Source: Clitoria ternatea
Lineage: Eukaryota; Streptophyta; Magnoliopsida; Fabales; Fabaceae
Direction: 5' to 3'
Assembly (NCBI GenBank): GCA_037962975.1
Contig: CM075675.1
Location: 50,080,501 to 50,144,500 of the forward strand
Length of the DNA: 64,000 nt
Shown here: piece after piece, positions 21,001 through 33,692 of the stretch
Numbering within the stretch: the first letter of the stretch is position 1
How the letters are laid out: the number at the start of each line of letters is the position of its first letter
The notes under the pieces: generated by a model
The model's database searches: none
Seen by the model: the letters and a program-made list of their open reading frames with translations, nothing else
Told to the model about the DNA's origin: nothing
Translations under genes and position numbers: made by a program

Positions 21001-23494
21001 AGCAAGTAAGTTGAATATTTTAATTGACCATTTGACTGAAATTTCTACTTTTATGTTGTTTTTGAGTTTGTTTACCAACTTGTCTCGCATGGAGTTTCTG
21101 TTTACAGCATGGAGTATGGGATATATTTATTGCTTTGTCTTGGTTTCATCATATCGACCTATGAGTTTTTTTTTTCCATTTTAACTTCTGGTTATAGATT
21201 AACAGACATCCTAGATATTTAACCAGTTATCTGCACAAGAGATTTTTGTCAAAAAAAATAGCACGATGGTGGGCCTGTTCGCACCTCTCAGCTACGCACG
21301 AAGAACGGAGTTGTGATTTGGGAACTCAAGCTGCACTCAATAATACCTAGGGTTGGAGAAGAAACTGGGTTTGAACCGGGTTAGGCTTTAAAAACGGGTA
21401 TCCCATAAAATCGTATGGAATCGCATAAAATCTGGATTTTAATGCTTTTGACCAAAACATCACGATTTTAATGGGATTCTACTCAGAAAACGATTTTTTC
21501 TGAGATTCGAATCGCAGGCAGACTCCCTTGAAAGTCATGAAATTGTGATTTTTTGCGACTCATCACGATTTTAACTACCATGATAGTTATTGTTGTATTC
21601 TAATGTTTATTGGTATAAAAGTTTAAAAAATTAAGCTAACAAATTATAAAAATGCAACTAAATGTATTTGGGGTGGCTGCAGTGTTATACATAAATACAT
21701 CTTAATAGTTATTAGGATTGAGATGTCTGCTTCTTCATAGAGCTTTTGTGCATTAATTTGAAGATCATCTAATTTATGTTATTTGGGAAATAGAGTTGTA
21801 AATACTTGTTAGGATTGAGATGTCTGATTCTTAGCACTGAATAGAGCTTCTGTGCATTAATTTGAAGATCATCTAATTTATATTCTATTTGGGAAATAGA
21901 GTTGTAAATACTTATTAGGATTTACAACTTTTCAGGTATCATCTGAAAGACGTCATCATTGGTAAGATATACTTTTTACTTGTCAGAATCAAGATAAAAA
22001 ACATGGATCTTGAGATTAGGCGTCGAGAATCCACAGGATCAGGGACGAATACCCATGTTGAGACAGAAACATTGGCTAAATTTGAGTTGATGGATGGCGC
22101 TCCTGTTAGAGGTGGGTTAACCTTGAAATTGGATGATATATTCAATGGTTTCTATTTGCATATTAATTTTTATAAAATAAAATGCAGTACATCTTTGTTT
22201 GATAATCCTTTTGGGCAGACTCTATTTTTCTATTTACTGAATTAGTACTATTTCTGCTTGTGAGCATTAATATCTCATGTAAATACGCATTCATACGTAT
22301 TTACCCTTTTGCCGGAAAGGTGAAAATGTATTTTACTGGTTTGGCATCCATAATGTCTTGTGTGTGCTATTAGCAAACAAATTACTAAAGGTAAAACTAT
22401 CTGCTTATAAGGGCAAGTTGCACTGCCTTCCCCTCTATTTTAAAGATGATTATGGTTAATTATTGACTTTAAAGAACAAATGAATGTTTTAGGTGAGGTT
22501 CCAAAGGTATTGGTAGGGATGTTTAGAACCTCATTTCATATTCTAAAGTTCTAAAATTAATAATGTTTTTGAAATTGGCTTTTGGTGTCTGAGCTACAAA
22601 GAGAGGAGAGGTCAAATGTCTTTAGGAGGATTGGTCTTAGTGTTTGCCACTACTAAAAGGATTTTGCTTGTCTCAAAGGTTTGCTTGTGAAATGTTTACA
22701 CATTTCATTTCTTTAGTGTTATTTAAGCATGTCTCAAAGGAAGAGAAAATATAATACTTCTTCAAACCTTTACATATCTGGTCTCAAGCCTAGATAAAAG
22801 AGAAGTTTGTCTCGAGTAATTGGTAGACAGCTTAAATTTTGGCAAATTTTTTTAGGCCATGGACTTAAGTATTCGCATTACTCTAAAGTACCAAGATAAT
22901 ATGTGATATATATACATAAAAATGTACTATTGTTTTCATAGTCTGATCTGATGTACAAACAATGATTGAACACCACCAAATAAATACAAGAAAACAGAAT
23001 AGCAACAAGACAAGAAAAAAAAATTAAGAATGCATAATATGTTAACATTCTCTTGCAGTTAGCATAACCAATTTCTTAAGGCAAAGGCTTTCTACAACAA
23101 TTGTTTTGCACCCTACATGAAATACACTTCCCCTGTTAATCTGATGAGTAACTCTTGAAATAGAAACTCGTAACATCTATTGTTTGAGGACAATGCACCC
23201 ATTGAGATGAATTACAATGAAAAGTACAGTTAACACCAAAACTTGTTAACATCTGGCTTAGAGTTATTCATATATGTCAATAAATACATTAACTAATATG
23301 TGATTGTTTTTATAGGTGAATCAATTCCAATCAGACTGTTTCTCAGTCCTTATGAGCTGACGCCAACACATCGTAATATTAATAACAAATTCAGTGTGAA
23401 GTACTTTTTAAATCTTGTGTTGGTTGATGAAGAGGATAGGCGATATTTCAAGCAGCAGGAAATCACAATGTATAGGCTGCAGGAAACCTCATGA
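18073..23494 (+). CDS. VPS26, retromer subunit (11 coding exons, 301 aa)
   Basis: Retromer core subunit VPS26. With VPS35 and VPS29 it sorts cargo such as vacuolar sorting receptors at endosomes; it has an arrestin-like fold. Coding exons: 18073-18075, 18194-18268, 18566-18640, 18779-18851, 19912-19956, 20092-20203, 20363-20429, 20602-20646, 20950-21005, 21936-22111, 23316-23494, all introns GT-AG. They sum to 906 nt, giving 301 residues, close to the roughly 300 of plant VPS26. Exon by exon it reads NYLLGAFKPACN, VPFKKENGQSVTVPLFQSQ, KIDHNGVKVELLGQI, EMYFDRGNFYDFTSL, ELDVPGEIYERKTYAFEF, MEVGIEDCLHIEFEYNKSK, YHLKDVIIGKIYFLLVRIK and FSVKYFLNLVLVDEEDRRYF. The first coding exon ends with ATG itself; the base triplet before AAT in exon 2 is TAG, so this spliced start is required. 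The frame is intact and I expect a working gene. No neighbour is co-transcribed. Confidence 0.95.
19529..19542. repeat. G homopolymer in VPS26 intron 4
   Basis: A run of about a dozen G with one T near its start, inside the 1,060-bp fourth intron. Length is likely variable. Confidence 0.6.
21712..21925. repeat. Tandem ~100-bp duplication in VPS26 intron 9
   Basis: Two copies starting TTAGGATTGAGATGTCTG at 21712 and 21809, both continuing TGCATTAATTTGAAGATCAT and GGGAAATAGAGTTGTAAATA. A third start (TTAGGATTTACAAC) follows at about 21916, just before the splice acceptor at 21934-21935. Confidence 0.85.
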
Positions 23495-24060
23495 TTACTT
23501 GTCATACCGGTAATGAGTTAGGGTTGGTAACAGAAATAAAGTTGTTATGGACATTGAAGAGCTCTTAAATCTGGATATCAGTCATGCAAATCCTGTTCTT
23601 TAATGGGTAAAACAGCTTTGTATTCTAGCATGCTTGAAATTCATCAGTTGCAATCATGTACATTGACCGGTCTCTCATTTGTGTCTTGACACAGTTCTGT
23701 AGTTTTTAAACATACCATTGTGGGAAGCAACCTAAAAAAAATCTGTGCTGGATCGTTGAAATCCATGAGAAAGTGGGTGACTGAATATATACTTGGGTGT
23801 GATATCTGTAGTAATTTGGTTTTTTGTTGTCAGCTTTTTTTGCTTTATTTACATCATGAACATAATGTTATCCTTTCTCAATCATTTTGAACAGACGGGA
23901 TCTGATGTTGGACTATGGTTTGTTTTTTTATGCATGGCCTCCTATTTATGTTGGATTCATATCAGTAACATTAGCATTGCATTCAATACCACGTGTGCCT
24001 ATTTTCCTGAATGACTGGAATCTTTCAACGGTCTACAGACCTCGTGAATGAAAGGTTAAC
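23495..24060 (+). other. Probable 3' UTR of VPS26
   Basis: Follows the TGA at 23492-23494. AATAAA occurs at about 23534 (context CAGAAATAAAG) and could serve polyadenylation; the true end is not defined. Confidence 0.45.
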
Positions 24061-26030
24061 CTTGTATTTGAATAGAGAATTTTATAATTTCATAATTGTT
24101 AAACTAATGAATGATGAGTATAAAAAAATATGAAAGTAAGTTTAAGATGAATTAAATAAAAAAGAAAGAGGAATTTATAATCTTCTAACATGTGCATTTA
24201 AAATTATTCCTATCTGTATCATTAAAACATAGTTAAAATTAAATTTTTCTGAAATTTTAAATTTTTCATGCAAACATAGCATAATATTGACACTGCAGGG
24301 TTACAGTTGTTTTCCCTGTTTTTGTCAATAGGTAGGGAACAAGAAATTTATGAGATGAACACGTAAGCAATAATTGAACAGACCCTTTGCCTAATGGTTA
24401 GAGATACTCCTGTAGGACTTGGTGCTTACTAAATGCAATGTGAGATGAACACATAAGCAATAATGTTGGATCCATGATTCATTATCTTTGCCTAAATCTA
24501 TTATTAAATTTTTATATGGATTCTTTCATACAATGGAAATTGGATACTAAGTTCTATGTTTTTTACAAGCTTAACCTAACACTAAATGTCACGATGCAAA
24601 ATGGACCATAAATATGTGCTTTTATAGGAAGCAGAACCTCCCTTTTTTCACATCTTAATGGCTCATATACAAAGTACTCTCTTTATTGTCAGATGACATA
24701 ATTTGGCACTCTTCTTTGAGCGGCATAACCTTACTGCATGTTACCCCACTTTGGTTAAGGAATAAGTTATGGTAATTACTAAGTAGTAGCTCGATCTATT
24801 GAAACATTTTCTTATATATTAGTCTAAAGAAATGTTTGATTATGCTTATTTTGAAACCTTTCACTTTTTTAAGCTTTTGATTTGTTAATAATGTCGACAT
24901 TATACAAAACTATTTATAAGACAATCACTATGAGTTGGTCGTCAAATTTTCAAAATACATTGATTGGAATGTTGTAGACACTTTAGCCCTTTTATTGGTG
25001 TAATTCATTATATTCATCATTAATTAAGATAACTAATTTTCTCGTTGATTTGTAGGCAGTGAAACAACTGGTATAAAATTTTAAAGTTGTTTCATGCCCA
25101 AATCGAAAATTTAATAATTGAGGCTTGATTAAGGAATGTGAGCTCATTCTGTTGAACCACATGGCTTGGGTTGAACACTTTAGGCCTTTGATCTTTTTTA
25201 TTAACAAAATAATATTTAAAAAACACATGCTAATAGATTTGACAGTTCTACTATGGAAGAGTATGTTGTTTATTTATTTATTCACTATGGTCATTCATCA
25301 AAACTATGTCATTTATTTATTTATTCAATGTATCATTGGTCAAGGAAAAGAGGAAGAAGTTTAAATTTTTTAGGGTTAATTACACTTTTGTTTCAACTAT
25401 AACATTTTTATGATTTTAAACCTAGAAGAATATTTGACTTCTGAATTTTGAAAGACAAAATATAAAAGAACATAAATTGATTTTTGAGAAGTTTCAAAAT
25501 TTATATAAAAATACATGAAAAAAAGAGGGATGAAATTTAGGAAAAAAATTAGGTTCTTTCCTCGTGGTGCCTTGAAAATAAGGTTCTTATCCCCATTTAT
25601 AGAATCAATCATAATAATTCGTCAATTATTTTCACCGTCAAACCAGTCACTATCATAAAGTTAAATATTTGTTAAAAAATAATGAAAAACACAAACTGTG
25701 AGGCTAAGGCCCCTAACCCATCACTTCCAACTGTTAATAATTAGAATGTTTTATTTCATATATGTTTCTATTATTGATTTGATAACTTTAAATTATTTTT
25801 ACATGTAATAAAAAAGTTATACTTTTAAAATTATTCATTATTTTTAAATTATCATTGTTATTTCTTCATTCTAATTCTTATGAAATTTTAGTAATTTTAA
25901 AATAACAATTTCTTTTTTAAAATTGATTATTTGAATGAATGAAACTGTGTAAGAGATGTAGTGAAAAAATATAAAACATAATTCTATTGAACAAAATAAC
26001 ATTGAATAATAATGTAGTTCTTTGATTAGT
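24061..26030. other. AT-rich intergenic DNA; no gene seen
   Basis: Short open frames here show no family resemblance or sensible codon use. A direct repeat of GATGAACACRTAAGCAATAA occurs near 24355 and 24444. No element ends were found. Confidence 0.5.
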
Positions 26031-27360
26031 GATTTGGCCGGTGATCGGAGTCCATAGTAGTGGATCCAGACCGGGGTCTAAAGTCGATGATTGATGGGTA
26101 GGTGAATTGGATGGTCTCAGGAACCAGACCGCTGTCATCAAGTGCCGTTGTCAAGCTCCTTACACTAGCCTGACGCATTGAGGGGCGAAGGGGGTGGTAC
26201 CTGCAAAGACACTCTGACGCTCAAGTCAGTTCAGATTCTAACATCGGAGCTATATTGGGTCAATGAGATGAGTACCAAAGCTTACCACTTATGAGAGCGT
26301 TGGCTGTATTTATAGTGATGGAGTGTCACTGTAGTGCCTTGTTGTGTGTGTCAAATCAGGTCCGTACATCACGTGGGACTAACATTCTACAGGTTATGAC
26401 CGGTGTTGGTTATCTTCTCATGACTCCGGTCATTAGTCACTCGAAGGGGCTATGACTCCGGTCAATAGAAGTGTTGTTGTTCCAACCGATGTGAGGAGTC
26501 CAGACCCAATGCTATCTCCTTATGGGTCCATATTAGTTGCTCTAGGGGCCGGTATTAAATAAGGGATTAGGGGCTGTATCGAGCCCAAAACATGCCCCCT
26601 AGCCTGTTGAAGTGACTTGGGAGTTGCTTTAATAGGCTATTTCAGCTCTTGCATTCATAAGACTAAAATACGATATCTTTTTAAATAAAATTAAAACTTT
26701 TTACCTTATTGATGTCTTGATCATAATGTTGGTGTCACAGGTAATCTTACGTATATGCTTTTATTAATTGTTGGTCCGGAGTGGTGACATCTTGAAGCAA
26801 CAGCTGATGTAGACATCCTCTCAGATGGTGTATGCTTTCATCAGACGATGTGGTCTTATGGCTTCAAAGGGTGTGACTATTGCCTTGGACGATGCTTTTT
26901 CTTAGCCGAAGTCATGTAATTTCTTAAGGTCTATGACACGTGTCACGCCTTAATTTGTTGCGTCGCTTGGCACTTTTCGCATCTTTTAGCCGGAATGCGA
27001 AACATTTTGGCATGCAATGATTCACAACTTTTCGCCTTCCATCTCCCTTTATAAAAGTAGGTGCGGAGGTCAGTTCTCACTTGTTTTTTATACCGAAGTG
27101 CTACTGCTCCGACATCAAACACTTCTGGTGTTACTTCAACAATCTGGCTTGCACATGGAAAAAAAGTTGTATCGTCTCAGCAAGTACCTCCATACCATCC
27201 TTTCCTTCTCTTTAATTTCTGAACAAGGGTATGAGGGGCGATGGCTCAGGCAGTGACTCCATTAAGATGCTGTCTGGGCCTCCGTCGGTTCAATCCTGAC
27301 ACGAGCCGCGGAGGGGAAATTTAAATCGGTATCCTCGCCGCTCTGATGGTACTACCTTTG
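26031..27360. mobile_element. Worn mobile-element leader/LTR-like sequence
   Basis: GC-richer than its surroundings, with recurring CCGGTGAT, GACTCCGGTCA and ACTCTGACGCTCAAGTCAGT. The last resembles leaders found with plant elements that carry the putative 'gypsy type' transposase domain, which follows at 27363. TATA-like strings occur on both strands (CACTATAAATACAG in minus sense at about 26308; CTTTATAAAAGTAG in plus sense at about 27048). No ends or TSDs could be fixed. Confidence 0.4.
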
Positions 27361-27362
27361 GG

Positions 27363-28035
27363 TTGGCATTACATCGGCAAGGGAATCTAGGGACTCGACG
27401 TCCTTCACAGATGCCAGTGTGGGAAATAAGTGAGCTGGATACATCCCCTTGCTCCTCCACACCGCCTTCCACATCGTCTGGCTTTAACATAGGCTCTGCC
27501 AATAAAGCTGGGAGTAGTGCCAATTTATATTTATCTGACGATGTGAGTTTTTACAGCTGTATACCGTTCCTCCAACATGTTATTCATCCGATGGCCTCTG
27601 ATGGGAACTCCAGCACCAATTCTCCTGTGGTCACAACTAATCCTCCAGAGACTAACGTTGTTACACACCGGATCGACTGGCTTGCCGAAAAGGTCAAAGT
27701 ATCTTACTTTTTGGTGCATGAGGAGCCACTTTGTCTTTCCTCTCGATACACCGAGGATGCGAACGATGTCACCATTGAAGACATGATCATTCACTCCGAG
27801 GAAGAATTTGAAGATTACTTCACTGTTTACTGCCCCCTTCTATCAGAGCGCATCTGTCACCAACGGGGTCGAGGTACCTCTTTATGTACGAGATTCTATT
27901 CTCCAAGATCTGAATTTGATTCCCTCTGACAAAGTTCAAGATTGGGGTACTCCGGTTTCTTGACTGCGTCCAAGCCAACTTTATCCCAATGATTGGGGTT
28001 TGATAAAAGCTCTTGAAGTTCTAGGGGACTATTTC
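27363..28035 (+). pseudogene. Fragment like the plant 'putative gypsy-type transposase' domain
   Basis: An open stretch of 188 codons (27363-27929) rich in Ser/Thr/Pro contains IDWLAEKVKVSYFLVHEEP and an acidic EDMIIHSEEEFEDYF. Near 27830 the sense moves by one frame to ASVTNGVEVPLYVRDSILQD and, after one stop, QLYPNDWGLIKALEVLGDYF. The pattern of NGV.VPLYVRD.IL, then QL.PN.W..IKAFE.L, is what I recall of Pfam-type PF04195 (putative gypsy-type transposase), found in plant retroelement and transposon proteins. It is broken by a frameshift and a stop and has no partner pol sequence nearby. The molecular function of this domain is not known to me; the assignment rests on memory of the pattern. 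Confidence 0.45.
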
Positions 28036-28039
28036 AACT

Positions 28040-28365
28040 TAGGTGTCCGTAGCCAAGAGTGACTCTTTGAAACAATACTTGGGTTATAAGCCAGAAGTGA
28101 CTAAAGTCAAGAATACTTGAGGCACTGGGCTGGTGCAAATATTGTAAAGGTGCTTTTTACAATAGTGAAAATCCTTCTAGTCTGAAGGGACTGGACGTAG
28201 CTTTTTTATTGGAAGTGAACCAGTATAAATCTGTTGTGTAATTTTCTTTCTTTACTCTGGTCTGTTAACTTTTTAAGTTGTTCAGGAGTCAGCATGTTTT
28301 ACGAAAAAAGAGTTAGAGACTTATTCAACCCCCCTAAGTCTAACTCTATACCACTGTGTTTAGAA
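28040..28365 (+). mobile_element. Copia-like LTR tail remnant
   Basis: The strings AAAGGTGCTTTTTAC, GACTGGACGTAGC and GAACCAGTATAAATCTG follow each other as in the R/U5 part of many legume copia LTRs. A TTATTCAACCCCCCTAAGTC terminus-like segment follows at about 28320-28339. No second LTR or pol is seen, so it is a fragment. Confidence 0.45.
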
Positions 28366-28739
28366 CCTACTCCAATGCATCTTCAGCTTCATCACTTAAG
28401 ATTATTCAAAGATATAGAGGCTTTATTTCAATCCTAATCTAAGAGAATTACTCACTCGTGGATGGGAAACAAAATGGAATACAAAGTTTAAAGGTTAGAG
28501 ATGAGAGCATCTAGTGAGAGAAAATATTTAGAGAGAGAAAAAAAATTTGAGAATGAAATTGGATCTGAAAAATTAGTTATGGGGTTCCCCTACAATAATG
28601 ACAATACATCTATATATAGCTTCCTAGTTTAACTAAGATCTTAAGCTAAAATAATTAAAGAGAATGACATTAATTAAAAGTACAAATAAATTAGTTAACT
28701 TAAGTTAACTAAAAATACAGTACATGTAAGTCTGAAAAA

Positions 28740-29400
28740 ATAGCTAAGTTATGTTTGTGTCATGCTTGAACCCTGGGCATATGGACTTTGGTGTGGAGCA
28801 TATGGATGCGTGTAGTGATGCTCCATGAACAGCAAGTAAGCATAGTAACGTTAAAAGCAAGTGTATAAACGCTGGTGCACTGGAATGAGGTCTGATGCTA
28901 AGAAAACGTGGGCGTACAAGGTAGCGTGTGTTAGGCGTGTAAACGCTTGTTCATTGGAGTAGTGTGCATCTATGCGTGAGAGTGGGCGTGTGGTTTGGCA
29001 TAGGAACGCTTGGGGTTTGGAAGGCATCTGATGGTGGGAGCATTGCCCAGCGTGAACTCACGCTAATGAGCATGAGCACATATGGGTCTTGAATGGGTGC
29101 ATGGTTATTGAGCATGTAATGGGCATGTGGACCAGCGTTGCAGCGCTTGCATACTGGAGTGGCACTTGAGGATGGCTTATGACTAACATGGACTCATGCC
29201 CACGGGCGTTGGCACGTATGACCTGTATGTAGAGATCTGTGATTGAGCGTGGACCTTGGCGTGGATGTAGGCGTATGGACGTGTGACTCCTGGATTGATG
29301 TGGTGTTGGGCTTATAGTTGAGAATGAGCAACGTTTGTATGTTGGTTGGTGTTGGTGCTTGGCACTTGACTTATGCAGTTGCTCCCTTTATTCTTGAAAC
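28740..29400. repeat. GCGTG/GAGCAT-rich non-coding tract
   Basis: About 650 bp with many short GCGTG, GGCGTGT, AACGCT and GAGCATG words at irregular spacing and a marked rise in G content over its AT-rich flanks. No clear period and no open frame. It looks like part of a mobile element (LTR or subterminal repeats), but I cannot name it. Confidence 0.4.
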
Positions 29401-29946
29401 ATGGTCTTGAAACACATAAAATAACAACAACCTCCAACGTAACAACATTAGTTAAAATACAGTACGTTGGGGGGTCAAAAATACATATTATAAATAATTA
29501 TCAAATTAAACTAAAAATCTAATATTTATTAACTAAAAATATAATTGAATTATAAAATGAATAAAATCTTAACTTTATTGAATATATACTTTTTTCACTC
29601 TTAAATTAATAATTAATTACTGTTAATTAGACAAATACGATGACAAATAATCTGAATAAATAAGCCTTTCCAGGGCTTATCAAAAATCACCTTCCACCAA
29701 CACTTTTTTAGAGCTCAAAGGAAAATTGAATGTGTAATCCAAACCACAAATCAGTTTGAGGGGGATACTAAAGCACACTCCAAAGAGATTAACGTTATGA
29801 AATAAGTTTTTTATTATTCCTTTGTTAGAAAGTTTATTAGCTTCAATCTATTTAGTTTGTTATATCCAGTTGCACTTCTTGTTTTGTTGTAAGCAAGTAC
29901 TTTATTCTTTTCATTCAATACAATTAAGACAATTCAATTTCTTTTA
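29401..29946. other. AT-rich spacer; no gene seen
   Basis: No motif of note. The last five bases TTTTA (29942-29946) are the presumed left TSD of the Tekay array; its right partner has been lost. Confidence 0.45.
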
Positions 29947-32695
29947 TGATATCCTAAGTCGATTTACCTTTTATTTTCACCCGGTTAATCATTTACACAA
30001 TAAATTTTTCATGTTTGATAAAAATTTAGGTCTTAATATAAAATAATATCTACTTTTCTTAAACATATTGAAAATAAAAATTGATCGAGAATGATTTAAC
30101 TCAGTCTCAATATAGAATAGTACTTAAGTACATTCAAAAAAATAATAAAAGCATATGCAAGTAATGTCCGATTGAAAATACGTCTTTGAATAAAGTAAAG
30201 TTGGAAACAGTGAAAGAAGAAGAAGAAGGAGAAGACACAGAGGTCACTCGCCTGAGCGGGACTCTGATATGCTAGGCGAAAACCGAGGGAGTCGCTTATG
30301 CGAGTTCCGACTCGCTTGAGCGAATGCTACCTGGGCGAGCCAGGCTTGCCTAAAAAACTCACAAGTCGGGGTTTCACTCGATAAAAGGGTTCTCTCGAAA
30401 ATAGCTTACTCGTACATCACTCAGAAAATGTTTATTCAATCTTACATCACTCGGGAAAACACCCTAACCTTACTTCACTCGAAAAAGGCTCTCTCGATCA
30501 TAACTCACTCAGAAGCATTCTCACTTTTACTCGGGAGCAATCTACTCTTCTTCGATCGGAATATTTCATTCTTTCTTCACTCGGAAAGTATTCTACTCTT
30601 TCTTCACTCGGAAAAGAAATGAGGGATAACCACATGAATGAAACAGACACCAAACTGCCTGGTCCTTGCTCGGACAGTAATAATTCCTCTCGGGCAAGAT
30701 TCGTTCGGTAATCGGCTTCGCTACAACAACCACGTGAAAATGAATACCAATCATAATACAACAGAAATCCACTTCTAATTAATTAGCAAACCGTTTCACA
30801 CTTAGTTCCACCCACAACATGAAGTATTACACACTCGGAAAACTCATCATACATATATATATTACACAATTTATTCAAGATCACTCGGGCCTTGGCATCG
30901 GTTCTCCGCTTGGCGCACCTCCAGGGCTCCGACTTCCTCCCTGTCACTGGTTACTAAATTGAAAACAACAGCAAGGGTGAGTGTTTGGCATCATAATTAA
31001 TCTAGAACGAAATTTAAATAACAAAAAGGAGTATAAACTTCGTCCGATTGCTTTATCATCAAAATACGAGTCACACACACAGCAGTTAACTCACACTCGT
31101 CATATATAGCAATTTACATACGCTTAAACTCTGTTCCATTTCTTCATTAACAAATTGCAAATCACACTCAGAAATTTACTTCCACTCGGAAAGTATAATA
31201 ATTCACTCGTTAAACTTAAAAATGCATCCAGCACATATAGCAACTCAATCAGCAAAGATATCAATTCATAATCAATGAATATATCAAATTTCACTCGGCA
31301 ATTTATCAAATCACACTTGGAAAATGTAGTACATTACACACGGTAAACATATCAACTCAACCTTAGTAATTATATTAAATTCATCAATAGTCACCACTGA
31401 CTCTCATACAAAACTGACGCCTAGTATCCAGATACTAAAAGGATCGACCTTCAGCTGGGGGTCCGACTTGACACCCCGTGAACCCGACTTGGTTCACCGA
31501 GCCCAACTTGGCTCCCTCTCAACCACTGGGTCAAAGACCTCTGAGTAGCTTAACTGAGTCCGACTTGACCACAGAAGCCAAAAACAGGGTAATACATACC
31601 GTTGGTCATCCTCCACCACACAATCATATTCCAATATATATATAAACAGGCACATCATTTGCAACTGTCAGAAACTGACTTGTTCTTACCACGTAGGGCG
31701 ACCGACTCGTCAAGCCCGTCAATACAACATTCTCATAAGCCACACATACACACGATCTTCAAGCGATCGGTGTCCACAGTCACACATACATAAACATACG
31801 CACACAACATCATTCAACAACATTTTCTTACTCTGTTCACACAGTTCAACGACTCAGATACGAAGTAAGTCCTATTCTAATTAATCATAACCCGAACACC
31901 CCCCTTATACCTCGATTCCAAGATTCTATAATCTGCTCCTGGTGTCGGTTACGCCCTCTTAGCACTGGGTTCACAGTCTCTATTCCGAATGCAGCACCAG
32001 CTCCTTCACTGCTACCTATGGGTCGGAATACAGAGCTTGTTAGCTTTACACCATTCTCAACCCTAAGGACCACCTCCGAGCTCACACTCACCAGAGGAGT
32101 GGAGAACAGGCCCACACACAGCCATGCATGGCCCCTCAGTCACCAAAGAAACGAAAGGGGCAGGGAAACACAAATACAAACGGATGAATGGACTCACCTT
32201 GAGGCCACGGTCACGGAAATGAGGTTAGCACTTGGTTTTGATGCAAACAGGGTCCTCTCCTAGAGCATGCAACTCAGCGATGGAGGAGGAAGAAGATAAA
32301 CAGGAACAGAAGCAAACGAAGAAGAAGGGAGAGAAGCAGTAGCTCGCGCGTGTGAGTGATAAATGAGAGAGAAGGGAAAAGAAGCCTTTTAAAGTCCAGG
32401 GGTAACCGGTAACCTCCCCAGCCGGTTACCACCGCTGTCCTAATTACTGTTTCATTTAAACGGCATAAGCAAATCCCTTTCCTTCACTCACATTCCATTT
32501 TCTTAAACATTAAACCTTTCCCTTCTACTAATCATTCCCCATTTATTATTAACCGATCAATAAATCAACTTACCTTCACAATATTTAATTATTCATAATT
32601 GTCCAATAATTCATAAAATACCGATTAAATTTCAAAAACAATTAATAACATTTTATAGTACACATAATTCTTCCTCAATTGCCAGGGATGTTACA
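29947..32695 (-). repeat. Tekay-like LTR, left copy, 2,749 bp
   Basis: Plus-strand ends TGATATCC and GGATGTTACA. It matches 39080-41798 closely; the length gap of 30 bp is mainly one 26-bp loss in the partner within CTTCACTCGGAAA repeats near 30590. In minus sense a TATA-like CTTTAAAAGG is near 32385-32395. It carries TCGCTYRAGCGA-type palindromes at about 30248-30340 and many CACTCGG words. Confidence 0.9.
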
Positions 32696-32730
32696 TCCAC
32701 CCCATTAAAAGGGGATTTCGTCCCTGAAAT
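32696..32730 (-). other. Polypurine tract region of Tekay copy 1
   Basis: Minus sense AATCCCCTTTTAATGGGGTGG precedes the LTR start TGTAACATCC, a purine-rich stretch in the expected place but interrupted by CTTTT; copy 2 at 41799 has CTTTTAGGGGGGTAGA. Confidence 0.55.
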
Positions 32731-33289
32731 CAATGCGCCAACTGAAAGAGATTGGGGTACATCCATCTCATGTTCGATTCTAATTCCCAAGTGTAGGTTA
32801 TCCAATCCAGATTCTGCCACTTTACCTTCACTAATGGCACCTCCTTGTTCCTTAGCCGTTTGGTTTGATACTCCTCAATACTGATCGGTATAGCTTCCAC
32901 CGTCAGGTCCTCCTTTAATTCAATGGAGTCACTCGGCACAATCATCGTGTCACACGGAATATAGGCTCGGAGTTGTGATACGTGAAACACATTGTGGATG
33001 TTAGTCAACGACTAGGGAAGGTCCAGTCGGTAAGCAACATCACCGATCCTTTCCAATACTTGGTATGGTCTGATGTATCTTGGATTAAGCTTCTGGCTCT
33101 TCAATATCCAACCTACACCCTTGGTCGGTGAAACCTTCAAGAATACCCAGTCGTCCACCTGAAATTCGAGCGGTCGATGCCGATTGTCATAATAACTCTT
33201 CTGTCGGTCTTGGGCAATCTTCATCTTCTCTCAGATTACAGTAACTTGTTCGTTCATCTCTTGAATTAACTCGGGCCCCAGATGAATGG

Positions 33290-33692
33290 TGTAACGCCCC
33301 AGCCACTTTTCAGGAATGAACGACTCGCCCCACAGACCAATACGAGACCTTTCCAATGTGCTTTTGTCCTTACTCACACATTTCCTGAGAACTTCCCAGG
33401 AGGTCACCCATCCCAGAATTACTCCAAGTTAAGCACACTTAACTTTGGAGTTCTTAAGTGATAGGCTACCGAAAAGGCTAATGCATTTGTTGGTATAGGT
33501 AGTACGAATTCATTCCTTTAAGCTATCCTTGACTGTATAGTCCCATACCTATACAGTCTTTGGATCCCTCTCATTCTGGTATGTATTCAGTTCGTTCATG
33601 TGTCCCTCCCACTGGAAGCCTGCCAGGAGCCGCTCCTTGTCCGTGCCCATGCACCGACGACCACTCCCCGCCCTCAACAGTGACCAGGCACA
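33290..33692 (-). mobile_element. Cassandra solo LTR with 5S rRNA-like core, TSD AATGG
   Basis: 403 bp; plus-strand ends TGTAACGCCCC and CCAGGCACA, TSD AATGG at 33285-33289 and 33693-33697. In minus sense it holds a 5S rRNA-like segment with AGTTAAGTGTGC (33433-33444, box A with one change) and TGACCTCCTGGGAAG (33392-33406, box C). Those are the marks of the Cassandra TRIM family, small non-coding retrotransposons whose LTRs carry 5S sequence with RNA polymerase III control boxes. It lies in the integrase gene of Tekay copy 1. Confidence 0.9.
33392..33510 (-). ncRNA. 5S rRNA-derived segment inside the Cassandra LTR
   Basis: Minus sense matches plant 5S rRNA over ATACCAACAAATGCATTAG-like, AGTTAAG-GTGC, GATGGGTGACCTCCTGGGAA. 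It is a domesticated or captured copy within an LTR, not a ribosomal 5S gene: the middle (TTCGGTAGCCTATCACTTAAG) and the end are diverged. Confidence 0.75.

Noticed and set aside
21250..21600. Small transposon in VPS26 intron 9
   Set aside because: The stretch is GC-richer and looks inserted, but I found no inverted ends or TSD.
24061..26030. Possible small genes in short open frames
   Set aside because: No conserved motif, poor codon use, and open frames of this size are expected in AT-rich DNA of this length.
32018..32263. Conserved 81-codon frame present in two LTR copies (also 41121-41366)
   Set aside because: Its presence in both follows from LTR duplication; no motif, and it is antisense to the element.
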